A stretch of DNA of 64,000 nucleotides, from contig CM038910.1 in assembly GCA_021904315.1 (NCBI GenBank), positions 23,136,256-23,200,255 on the forward strand, given 5' to 3'. This stretch comes from Sphagnum magellanicum. Lineage: Eukaryota; Streptophyta; Sphagnopsida; Sphagnales; Sphagnaceae. The notes beneath the pieces were generated by a model. The model searched no databases, was not told where the DNA came from, and was given only the letters and a program-made list of their open reading frames with translations. This document shows, piece by piece, positions 10,695-24,958 of the stretch; the first letter of the stretch is position 1; every line of letters starts with the position of its first letter. The position numbers and the translations under genes are program-made.

Positions 10695-13067
10695 ATGAGT
10701 CATTCGCCGCCCGCGACGCGCGTGCCTGTTGGCTTCAGATTCCATCCGACTGATGAAGAGTTAGTCGGCTACTACTTGCCGAAGAAAGTGGCTGCCAAAC
10801 CCATCGACCTTGACCTTATCCGGGAGCTTGACCTCTACAAACTGGAGCCATGGGATCTCCAAGGTAATATATTTTGCAACATGATCAGCTTGGTTTTAAA
10901 GGATGCTGCACGAAGAGCATTTGTGACTAGTATATACGTTCTTGTGTGAATCTTGAAAAGGATTTCTAACAAAAGATCAGAAAACTGAACTAGCTCACGA
11001 TCAAGAACAGCAGCTTCGGCTACACTCGTTAAGGACTAGACGGGTTGCAGAGCCGGTGTAAGATCAGAACTTCTCACAGAACTTCAGATCAAAAGCATTA
11101 AGGTGGCTTCAATCTAAGATCCAACTCAGATGAAAATGAGATCGACTAGATCTTGTATTTGGAATCAGACTGCTGCTCATCAGCTGCCGATTCTCGAAGT
11201 GATGAGTATTGAGAGTCCGACGGCGTGCTTAATTTATAAGACCTTTCTCCAGAGTCTGCAAGTGCATGCATGAAAGGGAGCAGGCCTTCAGCACGCATAT
11301 TGTACAACACTGTTCTGAGGACAACGTTAGAAACAGCTGATCGATTGTACTAATGGTTTGCTGCAACCAGCTGCCTGCAAGTTCTTGCAGCAGGCATTTC
11401 ACACCACTAGCAGCTAGATATATTATTGACTCTTAAGCTTTTGTGGGCTCGGATTTTTTTTGGGGGGACGCTGCCTGCAGAACAGTGCAAAATTCCCGAC
11501 GCTAACGAGAAGCAGACGGATTACTATTTCTTCAGTCGGAAGGACAAGAAGTACCCGACTGGAAACCGAGCTAATCGAGCCACCACTGCTGGCTTCTGGA
11601 AGGCCACGGGACGGGACAAGGCTATCTGGACTAAATTGCAGCAGCTGATTGGTATGCGCAAGACACTAGTGTTCTACGAAGGACGAGCACCTCATGGCAA
11701 CAAAACCGATTGGATCATGCATGAGTTTCGTCTTGACGATGGCCCTGGCATGCCTGCCCATGTAAATTTTATGTTCACCCATTCCATTCTTTGTTGATGA
11801 TCCGAGTCTGCATGCGTTGTTTATGATCATCCGAGTCGTCTTGTCCAGCCGGTTACGATCCGAAGTTGAGGACTCGATACTACAAGGAGTTTTCGTACGG
11901 CTTCCTGTGTGCAATGTGGGAAAGCTCTCAGTTATCCCTGTTAGAAATCCCTCTTAGAACCAGTGTCAAAGGGAAAATTTGTTTCCCCCAATAAGTGTTT
12001 TCCAACCAGCGGAAGTTTACCAACTTCATCTTTGATATTGGTTCACAGTACTCTTCTAGATGGCATATAACTGAACTTTCCCTGTGAGACTGGCTGCCTG
12101 GGAATGTTGCAAAACTCCCTGTGTTGCACAATTCCCTGTTACTTGCGTTTGTAGTCTATTCTTGGAGGTAAAGTTAGACAACTTTCCCACAAGGGAATCG
12201 TCCACTTACGAGCAGCTTGTGCGTTGCATTGCTAGCTAGCTGCACATTGAAACTGGATGGACTCTTTGTTATCTGCAGGATGATGGTGGCTGGGTTGTTT
12301 GCCGGGTGTTCAAAAAGACGAAGAATTTCAAGATGAAAACTGAAGAGAGGGCGGTTTCCTATGAGGGACAGTTTGGGTTGATGCCAGAGATCATGAGCTC
12401 CCCTGAAATACTATCTGGAGGAGGAGGAGGTGGAGCTGCTGCAAGTTACCATCCAGGCTTCGGGCCTAACAACAACCCTTCCATGGTTCCTAGTTCAGCA
12501 GCTTGTAAGCAAGAGATGAACCTGGATAGCAGCTACAACGCAGTCCCAGCAGCAGCCTGTCACGATTCCTTCAATGCTCTTCATCTAGCACAGCTTGCAG
12601 GTATGCAACACAAATTGGAAAGCAGCTGCAATCACGTTGCAGCCGCCATGCCCCTAATGAATTCCTCAGGTTTCCAAGCCGGCCTTGTGGGACGCGGTCG
12701 AAGAGATACCATGGGCTTCTTTAGCGAGCAATATGCAGCGCTGCAGGAAACCAATCATGACTCTCCAGGCAGCTGCTTGTTCGGGCCCGATGCAGCAGTT
12801 CGCTGCAATGACAACCCTGAAGAAGGATTCCTAGCATACGATGATTGGGGAACGTTATGTGACGGAAAAGGTGGTAAAGACGTCTTTCCGAGGATTCCAA
12901 CGACTACAAGAGCTGGAGCTGATCAGTCACAGCAGCTTGCTGCAGCAGGGGTGGTAGACGCGGCTCACCAGCTTCGCTTTCAACTAAAGAGGCAACACTC
13001 TGATCACCTCTTCCCCTCCAACTGCGAGCTTGATCTCTGGAACTTCAATCAGCTGTGTCAGAAGTGA
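10695..13067 (+). CDS. NAC-domain transcription factor, VND/NST/SMB-like, three coding exons
   Basis: The coding exons are 10695-10863, 11481-11761 and 12279-13067, joined by GT-AG introns of 617 and 517 bp, giving 412 residues. The NAC domain spans about residues 10-165: [17 protein letters not shown], then [16 protein letters not shown] and [14 protein letters not shown], then [44 protein letters not shown], and finally WVVCRVFKK. Both introns fall at the usual NAC positions, after PWDLQ and before the last subdomain. NAC proteins bind DNA in the nucleus as dimers, and the conserved wording is closest to the group controlling xylem or water-conducting cells, secondary walls and root caps. 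The C-terminal half has a Gly/Ala run (GGGGGGAAA) and many Gln, Ser and Asn, typical of an activation region, and ends [11 protein letters not shown]. The usual PPGFRF is PVGFRF here. Clade assignment is by eye. Confidence 0.9.
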
Positions 13068-14700
13068 CACCTCCACGTTTAGAACTGCCAGGTTACTACC
13101 CTAGCTGTGATCATCCACTGCGCTTAAGCTAGCACTGCATACCAGCTACCGCAAATAGAATTTCCAGACTGCAAGCGGCCCTCGGCCTGTACTCCCGGAG
13201 AATATCTTCATCAGATCAGTTCAAAGCAGTTGTCAGAAAACTAACTCGATCGGCAAGCGTAGAGAAGAAGAAGATAGCCGCAAACCAATTGATCAGCAGC
13301 AGTCCCAGCTCCTCACCCCACCCTACCCCCGCAAGCAGCTAGCAGAGTTCAACAAAAAAAACCTGCAAACATCATGAATCGTGATGTCCCAGCTTATATC
13401 ATGGCAGCATTGTAAACAAGTCCTAGTCAGTGCTGGAGTTGCTCCTCCCGCGCGTACGTACGTACGTGTGATCATCGGCAAGGGAATGTCGAGCCCATGG
13501 TGTATATGGAAGAAGAAGAAGCTCCAGCTACAAGTCATCAGGATTCATCATCAGCTCAGATCAAGTGGAGCTAGCTAGCCGCACGCGCGAGATCAGATTA
13601 TAGTCATGAGATACATGCAACACAGATCACTAGACTCCTTCAATTACAAAAGTCCACAGAATTATTATATCAAGTGGAGCAGCAGCAGGAGGGACTGGAT
13701 CGATCATAACCAAATATGATGAGCAGCTAGAGCTTGCATCATGAACATTCTAGCAGATCAATGTCTAACAAATTGGTACAACACTTGCCGGCTCGGCCCT
13801 TAGATCACCAGCAGCTAGCGCGCCTGCTGCACACTCAGCTGCAGGCACACAAGGTGCTCAGGCTGCATGCATGCCCTTTCAAGAGCTCTCCATATACCAT
13901 TAATTCATTATTCATTCTCTCATAGACTTGATCAGCTGGCCCAAGGAAACACAGTGACCAGTAGCTATACACTAAAATACCAAAAGAAGTCAGATTAACT
14001 GGTTTCAACTGTATCTGTTGTTTCAAGTATTGAAATTATTATGATGCAGATAATTTCAATATCACCTTTGATAATTGCAGATCAGATCAGGCGCTGACCC
14101 ATTATATATATAGAATTAGCTTAAGCCTAGATCATCCTAGACAGTCATAGTTAACAGGAGGTCCAGCTGCACGTCACTAACTCTAGCTAGTCATGAGATC
14201 CTTTTCTTAGCTCCATTCAGTGCTACATGCATGCATTTCTTTCAAGTTAAATCCCTCCAGGTTATTATGCATCATTCCTGCTGTAAGATACTTTGACACA
14301 CATTTGTTGATATTTGTACACACACCAAATTCATTAGGAATTTCATTACTGCATTCTAGCTGCCACCACACATTAATGTGGCACTTCATGTTCATTGAAC
14401 TGCAAGACTTCCAGTTAATTTCCAGCTCTGCTTAAATTTCTGCACTCTTGATTAATCATTTTTTCCGCCATAGCTGCTCAGACCACAATTTAAGGATTAG
14501 TATTCAATTATGGAGACTACTACTCTACATGTCCACTAATAGGGCTGTAACAAATATTATTGACTAGTCCTGATCATAAAACCAATTGTTATATATGATG
14601 TTCGTGCAGCTAGCTGGGCAGCAGGAATGGCTCTATATTTTTGTGATCTAGCTAGTGAAGGCTGCTAGAGTTGCAGCATGAGTTGAGTGACTAAGTTACA
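13068..14700 (+). other. 3' flank of the NAC gene, probable 3' UTR then spacer
   Basis: The sequence after the stop keeps the composition of the gene region, rich in AGCTAGC and GATCAG words, for about 1.6 kb. Short ORFs show no family similarity. A GTACGTACGTACGT run is near 13453. No clear polyadenylation site can be named. Confidence 0.35.
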
Positions 14701-17700
14701 TGCAGATCAGCCCTGCTTGTCCCTGGATCGATGAGCATGAATCAAACGAAGCTCAGTATTGAATAGTTTTCTCTCTTTGTTCCACATTTATCTCAGTTAT
14801 GTAGTACCGGTGATGAATTATAAGCTGTGATTGGAAGTTTTAGTCATGTGATGGGCTTTCATATCTTCCAACTCACACGATCAGTCCGGGCTATCTTAGA
14901 TTCAGAAATTTCTTAACTTGTTGGAAACTAGCCCAGCTTGGCAAATGTTGTATGTATGGTATTCGAATGTATTGCAAGCAGGTGACATAAAGTTAATTTG
15001 GATCATCAGTTCCAGTTTCTTCAAATTTCGCAGAGTCTCTTTAATTTGAATCATCACTTGACAATATAATTATTATGGTGAAACCTGTCTTGAGTTGAAC
15101 AGCTTTCTCCTTAATTGGAGAGCTATGGCACTTCTAGTGGCCCTCGTGGATCATGTAATTATATGTTTACATATATAGATTAAACACTAGAACAATAATC
15201 TCAATAGCTCTTTGAATAGTCCAGGGATACACCTTATAACTAGTTAACATTGAAAAGATCATTTCAATTCGCCATTACATCTTGATAGATGGTACAAAGC
15301 CAAACCAACAAGACCAAAGGTCTACCTAACCAAGCCAGCTATATAATGAAGTCCCATCAGATAATCACCAAAAAGAAATGTTGGTACCTTTGGATCAAGC
15401 CTTAGCTCAAGAAGAATTCATGATAGATTAATCATGTCGAAAATAGTGAATACCTGAGGGTTAAACAGCCATGGCTGAGAAGAATTGGTAGTTCTAGGAC
15501 ATTGTCCTCTTTACAATTTGGCTGAATGTTTTGTTTTTTGAAAGGGACACTAGAGAGAGCCTTATTAAAGCGAAAAGATGTTGAGTGACAAGTTAGCTTC
15601 CAAACATCATCTCATTCTTACACCAACCAAAGCTAGCGTGATTCACAAATTATTCCTACAATTGATTGGCAAACTTCATGTCATTTTACATCAACTATAT
15701 ACCTACCGTAGTTGAAACTTTATTCTCAAATTACAAGATTGCAACCACGATATACTTCATATGGGTGAGCGCCCATGAAATGTTTTCCATAAAGGTTGAT
15801 GTGGAGTGGTTTTGAAGTGAAATTCAATTACTCACATGCGGAGCTCAAGAGTTTCATGTAAAATGCACATCTTGTGTTTGGGTGGGGCCATTGTCCCTAT
15901 TTCTAGAAACATGAAGGGATCGAGCATATTTTATATTTTTTGTGGCACACTACCTTCTGGACCATTATATTAAATTAACTAAATTATGAATTTGAAGGTG
16001 TCAGCAAGATTAACCTCCACCATCAAAGGTATCAGATTAAATGATTTGGATGGCATCCCAAGATGAAATGAACCAAAGGGATGTGAACTACTACTATCTA
16101 CACAGTGATTGTACACAAGTGCTGAAACATATCGTGTGACACTATAAAGTTATGAATGCAATTTTAGGCACTGGCACTGAATTTTAACCCAGGTCATATC
16201 TATGCACTGTAAGCACTTGGAGGTACATGGACTATGAACTCATGCATGGTTCAGCAATTGTGTTCCTAACCCTATATATATGTACCTGGATCCTCTTTGA
16301 AGTTTGAAGGTGGGTGACATACATGAATGATTTTTTTGCATATATGTTAAACCCTCGAGATCATCTGCCTGCATGTGGATTATTCATCATGGATAAACAC
16401 ATCTAGATTACATGATGTTTGACTTCTAAAATGTTGTAAACACATTTTGACAATTTTCCTAATTGCTCATTCCTCAAGTTACATAACATCACTGAATGTG
16501 TTCAGGCACGCATTTTTTGTCCATCAAGGTCCAGGTATGGTAAAGTACTTAAGCCAGTTCAGTGGACCTTCCATAACATTTTCTATAAAGTAGCTCCATA
16601 AATTAAGCTAACTAATATATATCAACATTGTTCATAAATCAATAATCCATAATAGTTCAAAGTTCTTTGAATTCATTTCATGATATTGAAATATTGGGCA
16701 TGTTTTAATATGTATTTGAATACATTTTTGGAGATGCAAACTTATAGGAAAGTAGATGTCACATTTTTGTAAAACTAGGTTTCAAATATATAAAAAAGGA
16801 CTTTAATTGAATTGTTTTACTTTAAGTCGATAGATCCTTTAATATGCATTAACCTTGTATTTTGATTTTTTTCATATTATACTCATAATCTATCATCTAG
16901 TTTTAAATGTAAAAGTATGCATCTTGAAAAAAAATTCAATTTAGAACTTTTATTCATTCATTATTTTTTCACAAAAATTCATCATACTCAATGGAGATCC
17001 TAATGGCCTCATAAGCGAACTTAAAGAGGTTTTAGACTACTTTTTTTTGGCATACTTTTGCATGCTTGGACCCATACGTGTCAACATGGGAAAATTGTAG
17101 ATTAAGCTTGTTCCTTTCTAAACATGTCACACTCCAAAAATTTGAACCTTCTAGCTATTATAATTTGTAGATCTTAATTCCAATTGTTGGTGAAATCACA
17201 ATAAAAGAAGCCAAGGGCATCAAGATAAAAGTCTTTTTTTATTTGGACTACACATGACACATGTCATTTTTGTCTTGGTTTATAACTTAAAATTTTATAT
17301 TTTGCATACCCAATTTCAATTTAACACTACATGTTAGATACATATGATCATTTTAAAGTTGACAAAGGATTTTCAAAGTTGCATTTGAAATCACATATCA
17401 TAATTCCTATAAGATTTGTAAATGGACTACTCATCAATTTTGTTGAATATTAATGTTCAATGTATTATGCACTATATGATTAAAAGAAAAATTATTACGA
17501 AAGGTGACATTATAAATGATCTAGTAGGCATGTTTTAAATATTTATCATAGGTCAACATCCAAGTTGGGGTATCAATTTGCTTTCAACACATTGATCATA
17601 GTTGGGTGAATTTTTTGAAAGAGTACCATCAAGGATGAAGTAAAAGGCATTGTCTTAAACTCAATCTTTAATGTATGTTATATTGTGATTCCCATCAATC

Positions 17701-20700
17701 TTAATGAATGAAAAAATGTCAATTTTAAAATTATGATAAGTTCAACCATGCCATATATATCTAAATCTATCAATACCATTCACTTTGTGGCAATGTGCAT
17801 GACAAAATAAAGACGTGACCAAAATTAACATACAAGTTCCAAAATTCAAATCAATGTTGTGTGAATATTTGAATATAGATGGGTAATTAACAAGAGGTTG
17901 CAAGTTGGAGTGGTTCATTTTTGGGAAATATAACACTTTGAAAATTTTATATTTTAACATAAAAAGGGAAGAAACCTTTTAAAACATTAAAACCAATGTT
18001 AAATGAGGGTTATGTGGTGAATAATGAATTAGCAAAGTTCAAATGAGCAAAAGCGAACAACTAAACAACTTTTTAGTTACATACATGTTAAAAAAGAAAA
18101 ATACATCAATCCAACAAAAAATCACTTGGATAAAGATTTTTGAAAATAATGTCCAAATTTGAACAATCAAAAGTCCATATTTATTTGTTGATTTAAGTTT
18201 TTGTAATTTTTTTTGAGAATTCATGTTTTCTTAAAACCTATATCACATATTGAGTCCCTATAATAACATCTAAAATAAAATGATATTGAAAATGCATTTG
18301 AAGCTTCATTCAAATTCAAGACTACAATCCATCATTCCATTTTATAAGTCCAAATTTACTATATGTTCAATGTATATTTATTAAATTTCATTGTTGTGTA
18401 CATATTCTTATTCATGATGGAAAATTCATAACAATCATAATACATTAAAAAAATTATCACATTGCGAATTTCACCATATATTTATGGCATTTGAAAAAAC
18501 TACACCTTATAAAAAGTTTAATGTGATGCAAAAAGTGAGCCACCTTATCTTGCAACTACCCTAATATTTAATGAGTTCCGGTTTGAATAATTTAAGTGCT
18601 CACCCAAACTTAGAACACTTTGGAAACCCATGTACATATCCAAACCCGATGATTTGGCTCAATTGCAAAACTTGACTTAAACTCATAATAGGAAAATAAT
18701 ACCCCAATGAACATTTTCACAAACCTAACCTTGCAAACATTCGTGCCACCTTTTCAATTTTGAGTCTTCTTAGTTTTAGGGTTTAGGACTTTTTTTTTTG
18801 TCTTCCATCACACTTCACTGCCACAAAAGCCTTCTCCATTATGCTCAAGCAAAAAAATTTGGATGTCGTGATTATGTCAAGGTGAACACTCTTCACCTTG
18901 GCCCTCTTTTGTTGCATATTTCTTATGATTTATCTCTCCTCCCTCCTTTCCCTCCTTTTTTTTATTAGTTTTAATTTATTCTCCACTTTTTTTTGGTACA
19001 ATTGTTGTAAGGATGACATTTTGGTCATTGGAGCTTCAAAATAACTCAACAACTTCTATGGTTAGGTTTTTCTTTAAAATCTTTTGTGCATGTCTCCTAC
19101 TTGTTCCATCTTCTAAAATATGTTAAAAAGAGAATTTAAGGTCTCATTTGGTAGTGTTGACATTACTATTGTTTCAAGGTTGTAAATCAATTTGTTGTTG
19201 TTTCTTTGTTGAAACTTTTGTGTGTCTATTGGCACTATTGTTTTTGCCATTGTAGGAGGAATTCAAAAAAAAATTATATCACCCTTGCAAGATGGCAAAG
19301 TACATGTGAGTCGCATGTTTCATGCCCTCATGCCCACTTGAAGTTTGCGTTCTCTTAATGTGTTTTCATATAAAAAAAGATATTGAAAACAAAATAGTTA
19401 ATGACAATGAAAAACATGTGCAATTTTTCTTTGGACTTTTTTTGTATATCTTTTCTACTTCTAGTTTGTTTGGCAACTTTTCACTCAAGGAACCAATTAT
19501 GGTTTAACCATCTACATACTATGGTTCTTGAATGGCTAGAAGTGTGACAATGGTTTTTTGGTGGAAAAATGTTACCTTGTGCAATCACATGCAACAAATT
19601 GAAGCCTATGGTAAATACTCAATTTTGCAACCTTTCTACAAGGCTCTAGGGGTTTTATTGTGAGCTAGACACACAAATCGACCCTTTTTTATCTTCGAAT
19701 GCATGGAGGTGGAAATGTTCAAAATATCATTTGTGATCACCATCATAACATACCTCAAGTAAACCTCTTTGTCCTAGTTGGGAGATTGTCTCCCAAAAAC
19801 AACTAGAAACCCAAACACAGCCACCCACATAGGGGCCTTGTCAATTCTTTGGAAAACAAAAGTGGTTACATTTCCACATCAATGGCCTTTTACTCTTTAA
19901 TGGCTTTTTGGCCACACAAACCATTAAAATGGATTATCAACTTCCCCATTTAAAAAATCACTCAATCCATGTTCACTTCATGCCACTTGATTATTCACAA
20001 TGATGATATGTCCATTAAGCCCATCAATCCATTGTAACATTTTTTGGTCCATAACAACCATGATAAGAAAAAAATTAATTATGTTTGGAAAACTAAAAAA
20101 GTAAAAGCATGGTTAGGTGGTTCACGTTTGACATTATGAAGAATCCACATCTTACACTAGCTACAATTCTTGCATAAAATATAAATCAAACTATAAATCC
20201 TATAATTATCCCTTATGGTTTTAGTCACAAATATTAATAGACCACCCTACAAATATCCTTAAACATGTGATTGGTCAAGAATTTTAAAGAAACGTTTAAA
20301 GATTTCAATGTGAAATGGAATATAATTGTAAAAAATGACAAAAATCATAACAAGTTAAATGTTTAAATATGAAAAAAATTATATTGAAAAAAATTTAATG
20401 CATCTTACGACTAAATTATTTATTGTATGGTGGCATATTTTTTTATTTTAATTTTGATATTACTATGACATTTTTGTGAGTCCACATTTTTCATTTTCTG
20501 TTTGACAAACATAGTGTCATCATTTCAAAAGTCCACAATGAATCCATTCTTTTCTTTAAATTCATCCATAATTTTTAATAAGATTTTCATTAAAATCTAT
20601 TATAACATGGATAATGAAAGAATTGAAAATTTTAATTTTTGATATGATTTTACATTTTAAGTTCATCTATAATCGAAAAAACTTACAACTATGACAGTAT

Positions 20701-21386
20701 AAATAATCCACCTAATTGTGTTTTCACCCAAAATTTCAGGCATTGTCATTGCATGGGAGGTTTTACATTCTAGCTCAACCAATTCATCAACCATTTGGTA
20801 AAAAGGTAAAAAAATTATTGAATCTCGCATTCTTAAATTTTATCTCAAAAATTGAATCATAATCCACAACTAGTGATGCCCATGGAATATTTTTGCACAC
20901 AATCAAACTAATTGTCATTAATTTTTGCAATTTTGTTGTTATTTAAAAATGTGTGACATGGTTGTTTGTATTTTTGAACTCATAATTTGATTTGTTGATA
21001 AAAAGCTTAAAAACTGGTAATTCAATTCACTTGTTAATCTTGAGGTTATGTTAATTTTATTTAATAACCTTTAAAAATGATGTAATTATTGGAGATACTT
21101 TTGAAGTACTTTTTCAAGTTCAAATGATATGACACAAATTGCTTTGAAAAGCTAAAAGGAGACTAGAGATGATCATTAAAAAAACTAAAATTTCTTTTAT
21201 TTTGAACTACTTAAAGAAGGTTAGAAGTTTGAAAGACATAGTTTAATGAATTATGTTTGACTCTCCCATTGCCACCTAAAAACCCACCAAACAACATGAA
21301 ATATGTCAAAAGAATTGCAAGCTTTTAGTGTCCATAAATGAGTACAACCACTGCTCAAATGGTTCATCAACTATAACAAACTTATG
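14700..21386. other. Gene-poor AT-rich intergenic DNA
   Basis: About 6.7 kb with high A+T and ORFs of at most about 70 codons, none recognisable. From about 16.6 kb the DNA is uniformly AT-rich, as expected of old decayed repeats. I see no terminal repeats or coding relics I can defend. Confidence 0.4.
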
Positions 21387-21841
21387 AAAGCATTATGTAA
21401 AATCCTAGCAATCTTTCTTCCAACCATATGTTAAGCTTGTCCCATTCATGAATGTCTTTGATCTTGGTTTCAGGTGATGAGGGTGTTTGAATAACAAAAA
21501 TGGAGGAGTTTCTTGAAGTCTCTTTGACAAGAGAAGGCAAGGCCTCAGCAACAAAGTTCATAACATGGGTGTTGGTGCAAATATTTGGAACCACCACCCT
21601 ACAAAGGGGTTCGTGGCATTGAGGGCTCTCTCCAGTTTCTCCTGTTTAGTTGGTATTGTTTTCTGTGGTTGCAACAGACATATTATTGACTACTTCCATT
21701 CTTCTCTCGATGTCCTTGATTCTCAATGGTATGTGCATGATGGTGTGCTCCATGTATGGGTATGTTTCCAATAGTGTTTTACAATCTATAGCAATCAATT
21801 TTTTTGTTCCTGTTAGTAAGTAGTACCCAAAATAAATATTT
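21382..21841 (-). pseudogene. Coding relic of unknown family, one internal stop
   Basis: On the - strand a single reading frame runs from about 21841 to 21382, broken only by one TAA near 21640. The text is protein-like (for example RIKDIERRMEVVNNM and FVAEALPSLVKETSRNSS) and its codon use is less AT-biased than the surroundings. A frame this long with one stop is unusual in DNA this AT-rich. I do not recognise the family; a fragment of a transposon protein or of a host gene are both possible. Confidence 0.35.
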
Positions 21842-24230
21842 TAATTGCCTTGGTGGGTTGTAATGTTTTCATGGAAAGGCATTTCTTGGTATTTGAAAAG
21901 TTTAGGTCCTACAATTTGGATGAATCCAAGCAAGCAAGTCTACCAATGAATGATAAAAATGTAAAAGATGATCTTGCTTTGAAATTGACCCTAACCTCAC
22001 TCTGGGACATCTTCAAAACCTTTTGGGTTGAAGAACCAGCTGAATTTGACCTTCAACCCTAAACCTACTCTGTGAATTGCTTGAACACCATTTTGGTCAC
22101 CAAATCTGGCCCCAAAACCAAAGGTTAAATAAGTTACGAGATTCGCAAACCAAGAATCATCAACTCATAAAACTTTAGCTTTTTTTTGAAAGAAAACACA
22201 CAACCCAAACACAACAGTTCTCCTTACAATAAACAAATGTCTAATCCAAAACCGACGATATAGTTCAAATAATTGATTTTGAGAAATAGTTGGAAGTGAT
22301 AGTTCTCTAGCCAGTTCTTGGACTTTTAAAAAATTGGCAAACCATGGATGGTTCTTTAAAAAAATTAGGTTTTTGAGAAATTTGAAAATTGATAAGTGGG
22401 TATATGCTTAGGTTGATAACCACTGTGTATCTGTTTTCCATTCTGAGAACCACCCAACAGTGACCCATAACACTCCCACTTCTCCTTGATAGTATTTTCA
22501 AAAATGTGATCAAGCCATTAACATAATAACACTAATTAGTAAAAAATCACAAAGCTGATGTAAGAATCAGTGTTGGTTTAGTATATAGACAATGGGACTG
22601 TGCTTGGATATCAACATGGGTGTCAATATTGATAGATGGATCCTACCAGGCGGGTATGAGCTAAAGCAACACCAGCCTGATAATGAATTCCAGCCTTACA
22701 AGTTACCTAAGGTACTACCAGGGCGTTGTACCAGTTTCAATTTCAGGGATAAGTCTGCCCTAAACCAGCTGAAAATCAATCTTGGACTCAATACTTAAGC
22801 AATCCTGATATGAAAGTTTTCAAAAGGACCAAACTACCATGACCAGGCTGATATGAATATTTTTTTAAATACCCAATACAAGGACCAACTAGTATGTTCA
22901 AAAGTTGATCCAACCTCTTTTGGGACCCTAGGACCACAAAAGGTCCTGAGTTCAAACCCAGTGGTGAGTTAGGCCAATAAGCCAAACATGTAACCCAAAG
23001 TAGAGCTACTGATAAAACGCTTTCACTCTCAAGACAAACCCATTTCCATCACAATGGAAGTCCATGAGTACTTGTACCAATATGAAAAGGATCACCATGA
23101 TAGCAAATGCCAAACATTCCAAAAAAATTGAAGTCCATGTCATGGTACAATGAAACCTAAAGAAAATCAAAGGGAGTCCTCATAGTGGTTTTACTTTCAA
23201 AGGAAGGCCAATTGTCTGCACCAGAGAAGAATGCACAAAAGACCTACATTAATCTCTAGTCCACCCATGAAGCACAATCAAACTCATCTACCCCCTTATG
23301 GTAAGTTCAAACTTCAAACCAATAAACTAACAAGAAATTTTCCATGAAGTTCCTAACAAATGAACTCATAGTTCAAACTTCACATGAACACTTGCTGAAG
23401 AACAACATTCCTCCAAATGCTATTGGTGGGTGCTGGAGATTATGTGAGACCCCAGCATTCGGCATTGGAAACATTGGATGAACCACAACTAAGTTACTTG
23501 GTTACCAAGATTCCACCTTGGTAATGAATTCGGTTATTTCAAAACCTCAAAGAATCATCTGGTTTCATGAAAGAATTGGCAAATAATTGGGCAGTTTTCT
23601 GAGTGCTTATTTTATACCTTTTTTGAAAAAATTGAGAACTATGGTTATATATTTATGAAAATAGGGTATTTTATTTTTGATAACCACAGTTACACATCAA
23701 AACTAGGTATTTTATTGTTTTGAGAACCATGGTTATCAACCTAGACCCACCAAGATACCAAGCAAGTATTTGCTGCAGTTTTAATAACTGTTCAACATTG
23801 GTGATTTCACATCCCTAGCTTGATTTGTGTGTAATTAAGGAACTCAAAAAAACTTGATGCACATAATTGTGAAACAAAGGCCATTGGGGGATTTTTATTA
23901 TTATTATTTGTGTTTTTGGTGAGGCTGTGGGAAGGGTAAAGCCTTACGATAAGGCCCTAAACAAAACCATCTTTTTGCTCATTTTGAAATCAACAATTAC
24001 CAATCCTTGTTATGTTTGGAAAACCATTTTCATGTTGAATAATAACATGTTGCTAAATGTGAAATCCATTTGATTCATTAGAAGAACATTTGCAGGAATA
24101 ATATAAGATTATGTAAAGCAAATTCGTAAGGAGGTAAGAGCAGCTCCATTGGGGCTTAACACATGCTTTGCGTTGAATCATCAATATTTTGCCTTCTATT
24201 TCATCAAAATGACAACTACACTACTATTAC
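21842..24230. other. Intergenic DNA with mixed repeat fragments
   Basis: No gene is supported. The block 22.58-23.78 kb is less AT-rich and has CCAGG, ACCATGG and GGTTATCA wording shared with the 0.5-0.9 kb and 46.5-47.2 kb repeats. GGTGGGTGCTGG at about 23425 resembles an isolated arm of the MULE MITE. A GAGTTCAAACCC word near 22948 resembles a Pol III B box but has no partner box. Confidence 0.3.
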
Positions 24231-24958
24231 TCGGCTCATTTATAGTTGAGGTTTCAAAAAGCAAAATAAGGATCCCACAACTTTTTTGGGGTTACTTTTT
24301 ACAAATAATTATTATTATATAGAACATATTTAAGTGAAAATTTGAGTAATCTAATATATGATAATTCATTATGTGCTAATGATTTTTTGCATGCATACAT
24401 AATTGTGCATTAATATTTTGATTTACAAGCATAAACACAAAAGATGTTGAAATGAATTTCTATGGACAATTGAACATGATTTTTTGCACGATTATTTCTT
24501 GCACATGTGACCCACTCCTAAAGCTAGAGATTATGAGCCTAATGAATTTAAAAATCTGACCAAATGGTTTTTTAAAAGTGTCATTTCTTTATTACCCTTT
24601 GTTTCAAATTTTCAAATGATTTTTTTTTTCATCAAATTCATTCAATGAACATGTATTTGCATAAAGGGAAACATGTTTTTCTTATTAAAAAAAACTTTGA
24701 AATCATTTGCATGATTTTATTCCTTCCTTTTAAGACAATTTATATAGTTAATTTAAAGGATTCAAAAATACATTTACATTGTATCCCAAAAAAATATTTT
24801 TATTTACTAATTTAACAAGACATCATTTTTATCTATTAGTATACAACAATCCACTATACAATTATAATAATTCAAATGGAACAAAAATCTACAATTGGAC
24901 ATTGGAATCCTTTAAAAGTTGGACTTTCCTTTTTGGAGCCCCAATTATGAATGAGCCC
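24231..24958. mobile_element. Inverted-repeat element of ~728 bp, non-autonomous
   Basis: The left end GGCTCATTTATAGTTGAGG and the right end on the other strand, GGCTCATTCATAATTGGGG, match over about 20 bp, and the similarity continues inward (TTTCAAAAAGCAAA versus CTCCAAAAAGGAAA). The flanks CTATTAC (left) and CTATTAA (right) could be a target duplication of about 7-8 bp, as in hAT elements. The interior is AT-rich without ORFs. It aligns end to end with 32399-33141. Confidence 0.55.

Noticed and set aside
22900..22985. Possible tRNA gene or tRNA-derived SINE (GAGTTCAAACCC)
   Set aside because: The T-arm stem does not pair and no A box is found at the right distance.
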